5,778 nucleotides of DNA, taken from positions 1 to 5,778 of the forward strand of contig CAZXBB010000359.1 in the NCBI GenBank assembly GCA_964638815.1, in the 5' to 3' direction. Of this stretch, positions 1 to 5,607 are shown in pieces. The position numbers were made by a program, and so were the translations under genes. The notes beneath the pieces were generated by a model. It was given only the letters and a program-made list of their open reading frames with translations. It was not told where the DNA came from and searched no databases. This stretch comes from CAZXBB01 sp964638815. Lineage in GTDB: Bacteria; Planctomycetota; Phycisphaerae; Phycisphaerales; SM1A02. Positions within the stretch are counted from its first letter, which is position 1. The number at the start of each line of letters is the position of its first letter.

Positions 1-240
1 GAAGTTCCATCGCCAGAGCAGGGATCCGAGCCACGGCGCGTCATCGATCGGGTAGCCGTCCGGCGCGGGGTACTGGAACGGGGCGTGCCCCATCCGTGCG
101 AGGTACTCCGCCGGCGCGGGGCCGCCGTTCGTCCTTGCCCCCGTCCCCCGGAGCGCCGACAGGACGAAACGCAGCGGGCGCTTGAACAGGTTGCCGCGCG
201 ACGCGTGGAACGCCTCGGTCGCGAAGAGCGTCGCCGGGAG
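1..240 (-). pseudogene. DUF1800 family protein, C-terminal remnant, 5'-truncated and running off the left edge
   Basis: The minus strand encodes 80 residues that read as the C-terminal part of a DUF1800 protein. Visible signatures are FKRPLRFVLSALRGTGA (residues 19-35), the stretch around GHAPFQYPAPDGYP (51-64), and APWLGSLLWRWNF at the window edge (68-80). The family has the same order: a K-x-P-x-x-F-V-x-S-A-L-R segment, a G-Q/H-x-P-F/Y segment with PDGYP, then a Trp/Arg/Asn-rich segment. DUF1800 proteins are usually several hundred residues long, often exported, often encoded beside a DUF1501 gene, and of unknown function. Here the frame is closed by TGA at 285-283. There is no ATG, GTG or TTG between that stop and the conserved segment, and no DUF1800-like sequence was recognised upstream in the other two minus frames. 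The N-terminal majority is therefore absent, suggesting a decayed or deletion-truncated gene. The family call rests on recalled motifs only. Confidence 0.68.
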
Positions 241-381
241 GCGCTGTTCGCGGTGCCGCGTGTGGCGCCCGCTCCCGCAGGCTCATGGGGACCGACGTCG
301 GGGCGGTTTCCGGACGACGGTACGCGATCACCGGGGCGATTGCAGAATACGCCGCCGCCTGCGAAAGTGCGTCCCGGGCGG

Positions 382-407
382 GGGTGACCCGCCCCGACGG
401 GTCACCC
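382..407. promoter_or_regulatory. 9-bp perfect inverted repeat upstream of the malic enzyme gene
   Basis: GGGTGACCC (382-390) and GGGTCACCC (399-407) form a perfect 9-bp stem around an 8-nt spacer. No T-run follows on either strand, so it is not a standard intrinsic terminator. It lies 62 nt before the malic enzyme start and its right arm runs into the adjacent 15-bp tandem repeat. An operator or a leader hairpin is possible; no regulator can be named. Confidence 0.45.
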
Positions 408-437
408 GGGGAGCCGTCACCCGGGGAGCCGTCGCCC
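401..437. repeat. 15-bp tandem repeat, two perfect copies plus a partial third
   Basis: GTCACCCGGGGAGCC occurs at 401-415 and again, identical, at 416-430. A partial third copy starting GTCGCCC follows at 431-437. The GTCACCC core thus recurs at exact 15-bp steps and is also present inverted in the hairpin at 382-390. The array ends 31 nt before the malic enzyme ATG, in leader or promoter territory. It may be a cluster of regulator sites or slippage-generated low-complexity sequence. Confidence 0.6.
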
Positions 438-456
438 GGACGATGCTCCCCAACGC

Positions 457-463
457 AAAGGGG
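457..463 (+). promoter_or_regulatory. Ribosome binding site of the malic enzyme gene
   Basis: AAAGGGG lies 5 nt ahead of the ATG at 469 and supports that start over the longer open frame in another register. CCCC at 448-451 could pair with the GGGG of this site (8-nt loop), a weak 4-bp stem that might mask it. Confidence 0.55.
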
Positions 464-468
464 TCTGT

Positions 469-1842
469 ATGACGCTGCCCAACTGGCAGGAACGTTACAA
501 CGCCAAGCTCATCATCACGATGCGGGCGAGAATTCTCGACGCCCCCGGCCGCCTCGCGAGGGTTCTGGAGACGATCGGCGGGGCCGGAGCGTCCGTCGGG
601 GACATCCGGATCGTCAGCGCCGACAGCACCCACAAGGTCCGCGACCTTCAGATGTTCCTGACCGACCAGGCGCGGCTCGACGCCGTCCTGGGCGCCGTGG
701 GGAAGCTCGAGTACGTCGAGATCGTGTCGATCACCGACGACGTCCTCGAGATCCATCGCCACGGCGCGATCGAGACGCGTGCGCGGGTGCCGCTCGACAC
801 GATCATGGATCTGCGCATGGTCTACACGCCGGGCGTCGCGAGCGTCTGCGAGCTGATTGCGAAGGACCCGGAGAAGGCGTGGGAATACACCGGCATCTGT
901 CGCCGGATCGCGATCGTGACGAACGGCACCGCGGTGCTCGGCCTCGGCGACATCGGCGCGCTCGCGGGGCTTCCGGTGATGGAGGGCAAGTCCGCGATCC
1001 TCGCGCGCTTCGTCGGCGTGTCGGCCGACGCGATGCTGATCGACAGCAAGGACCCCGACGAGATCATCAACATCGTCGAGAAGACGGCATCGAACTACGG
1101 GGCGATCCAGCTCGAGGACATCGGTGCCCCGGAGTGCTTCACGATCGAAGAGGAGCTCCAGAAGCGGCTGGACATTCCCGTCTTCCACGACGATCAGCAC
1201 GGCACCGCCACCGTGGCCATCGCGGGTCTCATCAACGCGCTGAGGCAGACCGGACGCGAGCCGGGCGACTGCCGGGCAGCGATCCTCGGCGCCGGCGCCG
1301 CGGGCCTCGCCATGGCGAAGTTCCTCGTCGAGTTCGGCGTCGGCGACGTCGTCGTGTGCGACAGCACCGGGTCCATCTTCCGCGGGCGCACGGCGCGCAT
1401 GAACGATTGGAAGACCCGTCTCGCCGAGATCACGAACAGGGACAACGTCGAGGGCGGCATCGGGGACGTCATGAAGGGACGCAACCTCTTCATCGGCGTG
1501 TCGCGTCCGAACGTCGTCACGAAGGACATGGTCGCGTCGATGGAGAAGGACGCGATCGTCTTCGCGCTGGCCAACCCCGTCAGCGAGATCCCGGTCGCCG
1601 ACGCGCTCGCCGCCGGCGCCGCGATCGCGGTGGACGGCCGCGGCATGAACAACGCGCTCGCGTACCCGGGGATCTTCCGCGGTGCGCTGGACGCACGCGC
1701 CAGGTGCATCACGCCGAAGATGAAGCTGGCCGCCGCGGAGACGCTGGCGGCCTGCGCGACCGACGGCCTGCTGCCGGACATGCTCGACGGCAACGTGCAC
1801 CGGCAGGTGACGGCGGCGGTCGCGGCGGCGTGGGAGGGGTGA
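469..1842 (+). CDS. Malic enzyme with N-terminal ACT domain (malate dehydrogenase, oxaloacetate-decarboxylating)
   Basis: This 457-residue cytoplasmic enzyme should oxidise and decarboxylate L-malate to pyruvate and CO2 with reduction of NAD(P), linking the TCA cycle to pyruvate. Residues ~14-90 look like an ACT domain (ITMRARILDAPGRLARVLE), a small-ligand-binding regulatory module. The catalytic part follows: YTPGVA with the expected general-acid Tyr119; TNGTAVLGLGDIG (151-163); MEGK with Lys174; LEDI (Glu216, Asp217) and HDDQHGTA (Asp241/242), the metal-binding acidic residues; the Rossmann GAGAAG (274-279); FALANP (365-370) with Asn369; and MNNALAYPGIFRGAL (393-407). All expected active-site residues are present. 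Asp298 after the second Rossmann strand is compatible with NAD preference, but the cofactor is inferred. One deviation is SEI where many homologues have PEI after ALANP (residues 372-374). The ATG at 469 has a good ribosome binding site. The gene is monocistronic in this window and converges on the desulfurase gene. Confidence 0.95.
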   Translation: MTLPNWQERYNAKLIITMRARILDAPGRLARVLETIGGAGASVGDIRIVSADSTHKVRDLQMFLTDQARLDAVLGAVGKLEYVEIVSITDDVLEIHRHGAIETRARVPLDTIMDLRMVYTPGVASVCELIAKDPEKAWEYTGICRRIAIVTNGTAVLGLGDIGALAGLPVMEGKSAILARFVGVSADAMLIDSKDPDEIINIVEKTASNYGAIQLEDIGAPECFTIEEELQKRLDIPVFHDDQHGTATVAIAGLINALRQTGREPGDCRAAILGAGAAGLAMAKFLVEFGVGDVVVCDSTGSIFRGRTARMNDWKTRLAEITNRDNVEGGIGDVMKGRNLFIGVSRPNVVTKDMVASMEKDAIVFALANPVSEIPVADALAAGAAIAVDGRGMNNALAYPGIFRGALDARARCITPKMKLAAAETLAACATDGLLPDMLDGNVHRQVTAAVAAAWEG

Positions 1843-1853
1843 GCCGGGCCGGG

Positions 1854-1870
1854 CCGTCTGCGGCGGACGG
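1854..1870. terminator. Weak hairpin between convergent genes, possible terminator
   Basis: CCGTC (1854-1858) and GACGG (1866-1870) can form a short stem, extendable by one T-G pair, in the 32-nt gap between the malic enzyme stop and the desulfurase stop. There is no T-tract on either strand, so this is at best a weak or bidirectional signal. Confidence 0.25.
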
Positions 1871-1874
1871 ATGA

Positions 1875-3041
1875 TCACTCACCGCTGAGGGCGCTGACGC
1901 TCCGGCGCAGACGCGCGATCGACGCGACGATGATCCCGAGCGCCTCGTCGAGCTCCGCCTCGGTCGTCTCGCGCGAAAGACTGACGCGGATCGAGCCGTG
2001 CGCGACCTCCGGAGGGACGCCGAGCGACAGGAGCACGGGTGACGGCTCGAGCGAGCCGGACGAGCACGCCGCGCCGGCGGAGACGCTGACGCCCCGTTCC
2101 GAGAGCAGGAGGAGGATCGCTTCCGCCTCGAGGCGGGCGAAGCCGACGTTCGACGTGTTCCAGATCCGCGGCGCGTCCGCGCCGTTGACGTGCGCGTCGT
2201 CGACGGCGGCGAGCAGCCGTGCTTCGAAGTCGTCTCGAAGGCGCCCGAGCCGCTCGCGCTCGTCGGTCGCGAGCCACGCCGTCGCGACGCGGGCGGCGGC
2301 GCCGAGGCCCAGGATGCCGGGGACGTTCTCCGTGCCCCCCCGCCGCTCCCGCTCCTGCGGGCCGCCGATCATCTGCGGCTCGAGCCGGATGCCGCGCCGG
2401 ACGTAGAGTCCGCCGACGCCCTTGGGCCCGTGGAACTTGTGGGCGGAGAACGACAGGAGATCGATCGGAAGCTCGCGGACGCAGACCGGCATCTTGCCGA
2501 CCCACTGCACCGCGTCCGTGTGGAAGCGCACGCCGTGCCGGCGGCAGATGGCCCCGATGGGCTCGATGGGCTGGATGATCCCCGTCTCGTTGTTGGCCCA
2601 CATGACGGAGACCACCGCGATCTCGTCACCGCGTCGCGCGAGCAGGTCCTCGAGCGCGTCGGGACGGACGAGGCCGCTGGTGTCTCGCTCGAGCCAGACC
2701 ACCTCGGTGCCCGATCGGGCGAACTTCTCGGCCGTCTCGCGGACGGCGCCGTGCTCGAGGCGATCGGTCACGACGACGCGGCGCCCCGGTTCGAGCGACC
2801 CCAGGAGCGCGAGGTTGTCCGCCTCGGTGCCGCCCGACGTGAACACGATCTCGCGATCGCGGCAGCCGACCAGCGTCGCCACCGCCTCCCGGGCGAGCTC
2901 GACCTGCTGCCGCGCCGCCTGCCCGGGACGATGCACGCTCGACGGATTCTGCCAGTGCCGGCGGACGGCTTCGTCGATCGCGGCGATGACGCTCTCGTCC
3001 GGACGTGTCGTGGCGTTGCTGTCGAGGTAGATCGACTTCAC
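1875..3041 (-). CDS. Cysteine desulfurase, NifS/IscS family
   Basis: This PLP-dependent enzyme of 388 residues takes sulfur from L-cysteine as an enzyme-bound persulfide, releasing alanine, for Fe-S cluster assembly or tRNA thiolation. Visible landmarks are YLDSNATT at the N-terminus (5-12), FTSGGTEADNLAL (67-79), EHGAV with His97, VMWANNETG (146-154), HTDAVQ with Asp176 and Gln179, SAHKFHGPKG (199-208) with the PLP-binding Lys202, RRGGTENV (233-240), and the loop GAACSSGSLEPSPVL (323-337) with catalytic Cys326. Length and residue positions match IscS/NifS closely and nothing essential is missing. The start is GTG at 3041-3039, giving MKSIYLD as in homologues; there is no obvious ribosome binding site. 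The stop of the MFS gene is only 19 nt upstream, so the two are probably cotranscribed. Fe-S scaffold and thiouridylase partners (IscU, MnmA) are not in the window, so the sulfur acceptor is unknown. Confidence 0.95.
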   Translation of the reverse strand: MKSIYLDSNATTRPDESVIAAIDEAVRRHWQNPSSVHRPGQAARQQVELAREAVATLVGCRDREIVFTSGGTEADNLALLGSLEPGRRVVVTDRLEHGAVRETAEKFARSGTEVVWLERDTSGLVRPDALEDLLARRGDEIAVVSVMWANNETGIIQPIEPIGAICRRHGVRFHTDAVQWVGKMPVCVRELPIDLLSFSAHKFHGPKGVGGLYVRRGIRLEPQMIGGPQERERRGGTENVPGILGLGAAARVATAWLATDERERLGRLRDDFEARLLAAVDDAHVNGADAPRIWNTSNVGFARLEAEAILLLLSERGVSVSAGAACSSGSLEPSPVLLSLGVPPEVAHGSIRVSLSRETTEAELDEALGIIVASIARLRRSVSALSGE

Positions 3042-3060
3042 GCCGACATGGTAGGACGGA

Positions 3061-4323
3061 TCAGGTGCGGAGCCGCCCGCGGTAGCGTTGCAGCCGCAGG
3101 ATGAAGAAGCCGGCCCCGACGGCCATGATCGCGGCGCTCACGAGGAAGATGCGGTGCGGCTGGTCGGCCGGAAAGAACGGCCGGATCAGGGCGTACAGCA
3201 ACGACGCGGCCGACAGGAATGCGAACGAGATCGCGTTCGCGGTACCGAGGAAACGGCCGCGCTCATCGTCCGGCGAGAAGTGCTGAAGCATCGCCTGGAG
3301 CGGGATGATGTACGCACCGGCGAACAGGCCGGCGCCGAAGACGAGCGCGGCGACGAGCCAGAACGACTTCGCGGCGAGGCCGAGCAGCACGAAGAACACG
3401 GTGATGCCCGCCGCCCCGACGGGCACCAGGCGGGGCTCGATGCGATGGCCGGAGACAAGCCCCGCCAGCACGCTGCCGATGCCGATCGACAGCCCCATGA
3501 TGCCGAGCAGCTTGCTCGCGGCAGCGCGGTCGATCTGGAGCACGATCGTGTACTCCGGCATGATCAGCAGCGCGAGTCCGGCGATGAAGTAGAAGAAACC
3601 CCATGCGAGCGCCACCATGAGGAGCGGCCCCTGCGCCATCTCGTGCAGGGCCCTGATGTAGCTGTGCAGCGGGTTCGCTGAGTAACGCAGCGTGCGGTCG
3701 CCGGGCTCGAGCCGCGGAAGCATGACCGCCGCCGCGAGCCCGGCGCCCGCGAGGGCGAGCAGGATCACGCCCGGAAGCCATGGGATGCCCGGGGGCGCGA
3801 TGCCGTCGGGTCCGGGCAGCGGCGAGTAACGATCGGCGACGCTGCCGGCGAGCACTGTGCCCGCGATGACCGCGATGTTGGTCATCATGTTCATCGCGCC
3901 GTTGGCGCGGCTGAGGTCGCCTTGCTCGACGAGCTCGGGGATCATCCCGTACTTCGCGGGTCCGAAGAACGCACTCTGGCTCGCCAGCATGAGCATCGCG
4001 GCGAGCGTGACCCAGAGGCTGCCGATCCAGAAGCCGGCGAGGGCCGTCAACGCGATCGGCACCTCGAGGACCTTCACGAGGACCGTCACGTAGCGCTTGC
4101 TGTTGCGATCCGCGAACTGCCCGGCGTAGCCCGACAGCACGATGAAGGGCACGAACATGACGAGCGACACGATGCCCTGCCCGCCTGGCCCGAGCTTGCC
4201 CTGCCAGATCCCGTCGACGACGAGGAAGATCAGGACGGTCTTCAGGATGTTGTCGTTCGCCGCGCCGAAGAACTGCGTGACGATCAGCGAGAGGAACCCG
4301 CGTCTGGCGAGGTTGCTACGCAC
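3061..4323 (-). CDS. MFS transporter of the LplT / Aas N-terminal-domain type
   Basis: This 420-residue inner-membrane protein has about 11-12 hydrophobic segments. It reads like the transporter half of LplT (lysophospholipid flippase) and of Aas-type acyltransferase fusions. Signatures are TQFFGAANDN (16-25), GYAGQFADRNSKR (65-77, MFS motif A), SAFFGPAKYGMIPE (117-130) and PLQAMLQHFSPDDERGRFLG (341-360). No PlsC acyltransferase domain follows, so it is stand-alone, and lysophospholipid is only an inferred substrate. The frame is open on to an ATG at 4560, but that extension translates straight through the tRNA-Leu gene and must be discarded. No ATG lies between the tRNA and the conserved part. 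GTG at 4323 (MRSNLARRGF) is chosen; GTG at 4332 would add three residues. Neither has a clear ribosome binding site. The gene is 25 nt downstream of the tRNA and 19 nt upstream of the desulfurase gene, on the same strand. Confidence 0.87.
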   Translation of the reverse strand: MRSNLARRGFLSLIVTQFFGAANDNILKTVLIFLVVDGIWQGKLGPGGQGIVSLVMFVPFIVLSGYAGQFADRNSKRYVTVLVKVLEVPIALTALAGFWIGSLWVTLAAMLMLASQSAFFGPAKYGMIPELVEQGDLSRANGAMNMMTNIAVIAGTVLAGSVADRYSPLPGPDGIAPPGIPWLPGVILLALAGAGLAAAVMLPRLEPGDRTLRYSANPLHSYIRALHEMAQGPLLMVALAWGFFYFIAGLALLIMPEYTIVLQIDRAAASKLLGIMGLSIGIGSVLAGLVSGHRIEPRLVPVGAAGITVFFVLLGLAAKSFWLVAALVFGAGLFAGAYIIPLQAMLQHFSPDDERGRFLGTANAISFAFLSAASLLYALIRPFFPADQPHRIFLVSAAIMAVGAGFFILRLQRYRGRLRT

Positions 4324-4348
4324 CTGCGCCACGCGCAGAGGAGCTGAA

Positions 4349-4434
4349 TGCGGCTGAGAGGACTCGAACCTCCACGGGAAATTACTCCCACTAGAACCTG
4401 AATCTAGCGCGTCTGCCAATTCCGCCACAGCCGC
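4349..4434 (-). tRNA. tRNA-Leu, anticodon CAG
   Basis: On the minus strand the 86-nt sequence folds as a class II tRNA. The acceptor stem pairs GCGGCTG (4434-4428) with CAGCCGC (4356-4350), and the discriminator A is at 4349. The anticodon stem pairs CTAGA with TCTAG around the loop TTCAGGT, giving anticodon CAG (4400-4398), which reads CUG. The variable arm is long (GGGA...TCCC type), as expected for Leu. The T arm is GGAGG-TTCGAGT-CCTCT with one G-U pair. CCA is not encoded (next bases TTC), so a CCA-adding enzyme is needed. CUG is probably a major Leu codon in such a GC-rich genome. No terminator separates it from the MFS gene. Confidence 0.97.
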
Positions 4435-4452
4435 AGGCTGGCCGAGTCCGCG

Positions 4453-4482
4453 AGTATATCGACGGTTCGCCGGTCGGGGCAA
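4453..4482 (-). promoter_or_regulatory. Sigma-70-type promoter of the tRNA-Leu / MFS / desulfurase unit
   Basis: On the minus strand TTGCCC (4482-4477) and TATACT (4458-4453) are separated by 18 nt. Transcription would start near 4446, about 12 nt before the tRNA 5' end. The bases right after the -10 are GC-rich (CGCGGA), as in stable-RNA promoters under stringent control. It is the only clear promoter seen for the three minus-strand genes. Confidence 0.65.
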
Positions 4483-4538
4483 AACGCGACTCGTGCTCAG
4501 CCGGCGGGCGGGCGGCGCCGATCTCCGGACCTGACCGA

Positions 4539-4577
4539 GTCGATCGTGCCGTTCGATCATGCCGGTCGATCGGGCAT
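4539..4577. repeat. Three 13-bp degenerate tandem repeats in the divergent intergenic region
   Basis: The units are GTCGATCGTGCCG (4539-4551), TTCGATCATGCCG (4552-4564) and GTCGATCGGGCAT (4565-4577), so TCGATC recurs at exact 13-bp steps. CATGCC (4558-4563) and GGCATG (4573-4578) inside the array also form a 6-bp inverted repeat with a 9-nt loop. The array lies between the tRNA promoter and the PilZ/J gene and may be a set of operator sites. No convincing plus-strand promoter was found in 4435-4658. Confidence 0.45.
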
Positions 4578-4624
4578 GTCCGGTAAGGGCGTGTCGTCGA
4601 GCGTCCGCTCGGGAACCCCGCCGT

Positions 4625-4634
4625 AAAGAAAGGA
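4625..4634 (+). promoter_or_regulatory. Strong Shine-Dalgarno-like sequence, oddly far from the PilZ/J start
   Basis: AAAGAAAGGA runs into GG-rich sequence and contains AAGGAG (4630-4635), but the first in-frame start, ATG 4659, is 23 nt further on. No ATG, GTG or TTG lies in frame between the upstream stop (TAA 4584-4586) and 4659. A closer, weaker GGAAG (4651-4655) is only 3 nt from the ATG, within the palindrome CCGATCGG (4645-4652). Confidence 0.4.
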
Positions 4635-4658
4635 GCGGGACGGACCGATCGGAAGCCT

Positions 4659-5318
4659 ATGTGGAGAAAAGGCCGCTCTCCGTGGAAGCACCGCCCGGAC
4701 GTCGATGATCCCCGACGCCGGGGCAAGCGACACCTGGTCGATTCGCTGTCGTGCGACATCGGCGACGTGCTCGACCTCTCCACGGTCGGGATGCGGGTGG
4801 CCACCGAAGGGAAGCCGCCGCTCCACGTGGGCAAGGTCGTAAAGATCCGCCTCCGGATCCCCGAGGGCGCAATCGCCGTGGACGGGCGGGCAGTCTGGAT
4901 CCACCGCACCGGCTTCCGCCGGTACCATATCGGCATCGAATTCGTCAACGTCAAGCGTAGCATCACCGCCGCGCTCGACATGCTCGGACGCTTCGGCTTC
5001 CTCACCGTCGGCGACGCACCGCCGGATCCCGACGCCGGCGCCGATTCCGGGGCCGGCCAGCGCAGGAAGGACAAGAAGGAGAAGCGACGCGTCCGCGTAT
5101 CGATGGACGTGCCCGACTACTACGCGATCCTCTCGGTCGATACCGACGCGGACGAGGGCGAGATCCGCAACGCCTTCCGCGCGCTCGCCCGCCAGCATCA
5201 CCCGGACGTCTCCGCCGATCCGAAGAGCGCCGCGACGTTCATACAGATCCACGAGGCCTACGAGGTCCTGCGCGATCCCGAACAGCGGAAGTCGTACGAC
5301 CTGCGCAAGGCCGGCTGA
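4659..5318 (+). CDS. PilZ domain - J domain fusion protein
   Basis: This 219-residue, probably cytoplasmic protein has two recognisable domains. Residues ~18-100 resemble PilZ: a basic RRRGKR patch with an R-x3-R motif (Arg20, Arg24), then DLSTVG (39-44) matching D/N-x-S-x-x-G, then strands around GKVVKIRLRIP (58-68), VDGRAVWI (74-81) and YHIGIEFVNV (89-98). In the family these motifs bind cyclic di-GMP. The two motifs are 14 residues apart, shorter than usual. A charged linker (118-150, with KDKKEKRR) leads to a J domain at 152-216: DYYAIL (153-158), EIRNAFRALARQHHPD (168-183) with the HPD triad at 181-183, IHEAYEVLRDPEQRKSYD to the end. HPD stimulates DnaK/Hsp70 ATPase. There is no G/F region or zinc finger, so it is a class C type J protein. 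The inference is a c-di-GMP-responsive co-chaperone that brings DnaK to a target; partners are unknown. It is divergent from the tRNA unit and monocistronic here. Confidence 0.88.
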   Translation: MWRKGRSPWKHRPDVDDPRRRGKRHLVDSLSCDIGDVLDLSTVGMRVATEGKPPLHVGKVVKIRLRIPEGAIAVDGRAVWIHRTGFRRYHIGIEFVNVKRSITAALDMLGRFGFLTVGDAPPDPDAGADSGAGQRRKDKKEKRRVRVSMDVPDYYAILSVDTDADEGEIRNAFRALARQHHPDVSADPKSAATFIQIHEAYEVLRDPEQRKSYDLRKAG

Positions 5319-5358
5319 CACGCTGCCTGCAACCGCGGGCGATCCGAACGCTCACTGA

Positions 5359-5374
5359 CCGGCCGCCGGGCCGG
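5359..5374. terminator. GC-rich hairpin after the PilZ/J gene, possible terminator
   Basis: CCGGCC (5359-5364) and GGCCGG (5369-5374) form a perfect 6-bp stem with a 4-nt loop, 40 nt after the PilZ/J stop. There is no T-tract, so factor-independent termination is uncertain. Confidence 0.3.
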
Positions 5375-5390
5375 GGCCGACCGGGCTGTC

Positions 5391-5452
5391 GGGGCCGTGC
5401 GCGATGGGGGTGTAACACGTGGTGCGGAGGTTGGTGGACGTTCGGGGGGCTG
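5391..5452. repeat. Long direct repeat, copy 1 (62 bp)
   Basis: This segment begins GGGGCCGTGCGCGATGGGGG and ends ACGTTCGGGGGGCTG. It is nearly identical to 5718-5778, with two substitutions (TGTAAC versus TGCAAC; TTGG versus TTTG) and one G fewer in the G-run of copy 2. Sequence to the left of the two copies is unrelated, so 5391 is a true left boundary of the repeat. It contains CACGTG. It does not look like a known insertion sequence end. Confidence 0.9.
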
Positions 5453-5514
5453 CGTCGTGCAGCCCCTTTGCGCCTGACGCGCTGTTCACACCTTTGCCCG
5501 TCACGCGCGACGAC

Positions 5515-5529
5515 GCTGCATCCTGCAGC
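5515..5529 (-). other. Hairpin with GGA loop (minus strand), hairpin 1
   Basis: On the minus strand GCTGCA-GGA-TGCAGC forms a perfect 6-bp stem with a GGA triloop. It contains CAGGATG, the motif that in CsrB-type RNAs is displayed in hairpin loops to bind CsrA/RsmA. Function here is inferred only. Confidence 0.5.
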
Positions 5530-5562
5530 TCACACTTCGACGTCCCGACATGCCAGTGCGAC

Positions 5563-5579
5563 GGCGGCATCCTGCCGCC
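5563..5579 (-). other. Hairpin with GGA loop (minus strand), hairpin 2
   Basis: On the minus strand GGCGGCA-GGA-TGCCGCC forms a perfect 7-bp stem with a GGA triloop and again contains CAGGATG. The stem sequence recurs in the hairpin at 5684-5701. The arms ACTTCG (5534-5539) and CGAAGT (5588-5593) could form an outer stem around it. Confidence 0.5.
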
Positions 5580-5607
5580 TGCGCGTGCGAAGTCCGGGCG
5601 TGGGTCG

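Noticed and set aside
41..331. 96-codon minus-strand frame at the left edge
   Set aside because: Its translation is Arg/Pro-rich with no family resemblance, whereas the neighbouring frame encodes recognisable DUF1800 sequence.
300..360. Plus-strand promoter for the malic enzyme gene
   Set aside because: GAATAC near 346 is a poor -10 and no -35 is found at proper spacing, so no promoter is called.
285..1878. Long open frames on both strands over the malic enzyme gene (up to 529 codons)
   Set aside because: They are Arg/Pro/Gly-rich shadows typical of GC-rich DNA; the 469-1842 frame carries every malic enzyme motif.
2190..3104. 304-codon plus-strand frame opposite the cysteine desulfurase
   Set aside because: It is the complement of a motif-complete gene and has no domain of its own.
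4391..5321. Minus-strand frames opposite the PilZ/J gene (227 and 254 codons)
   Set aside because: They show low-complexity shadow composition; one also runs into the tRNA.
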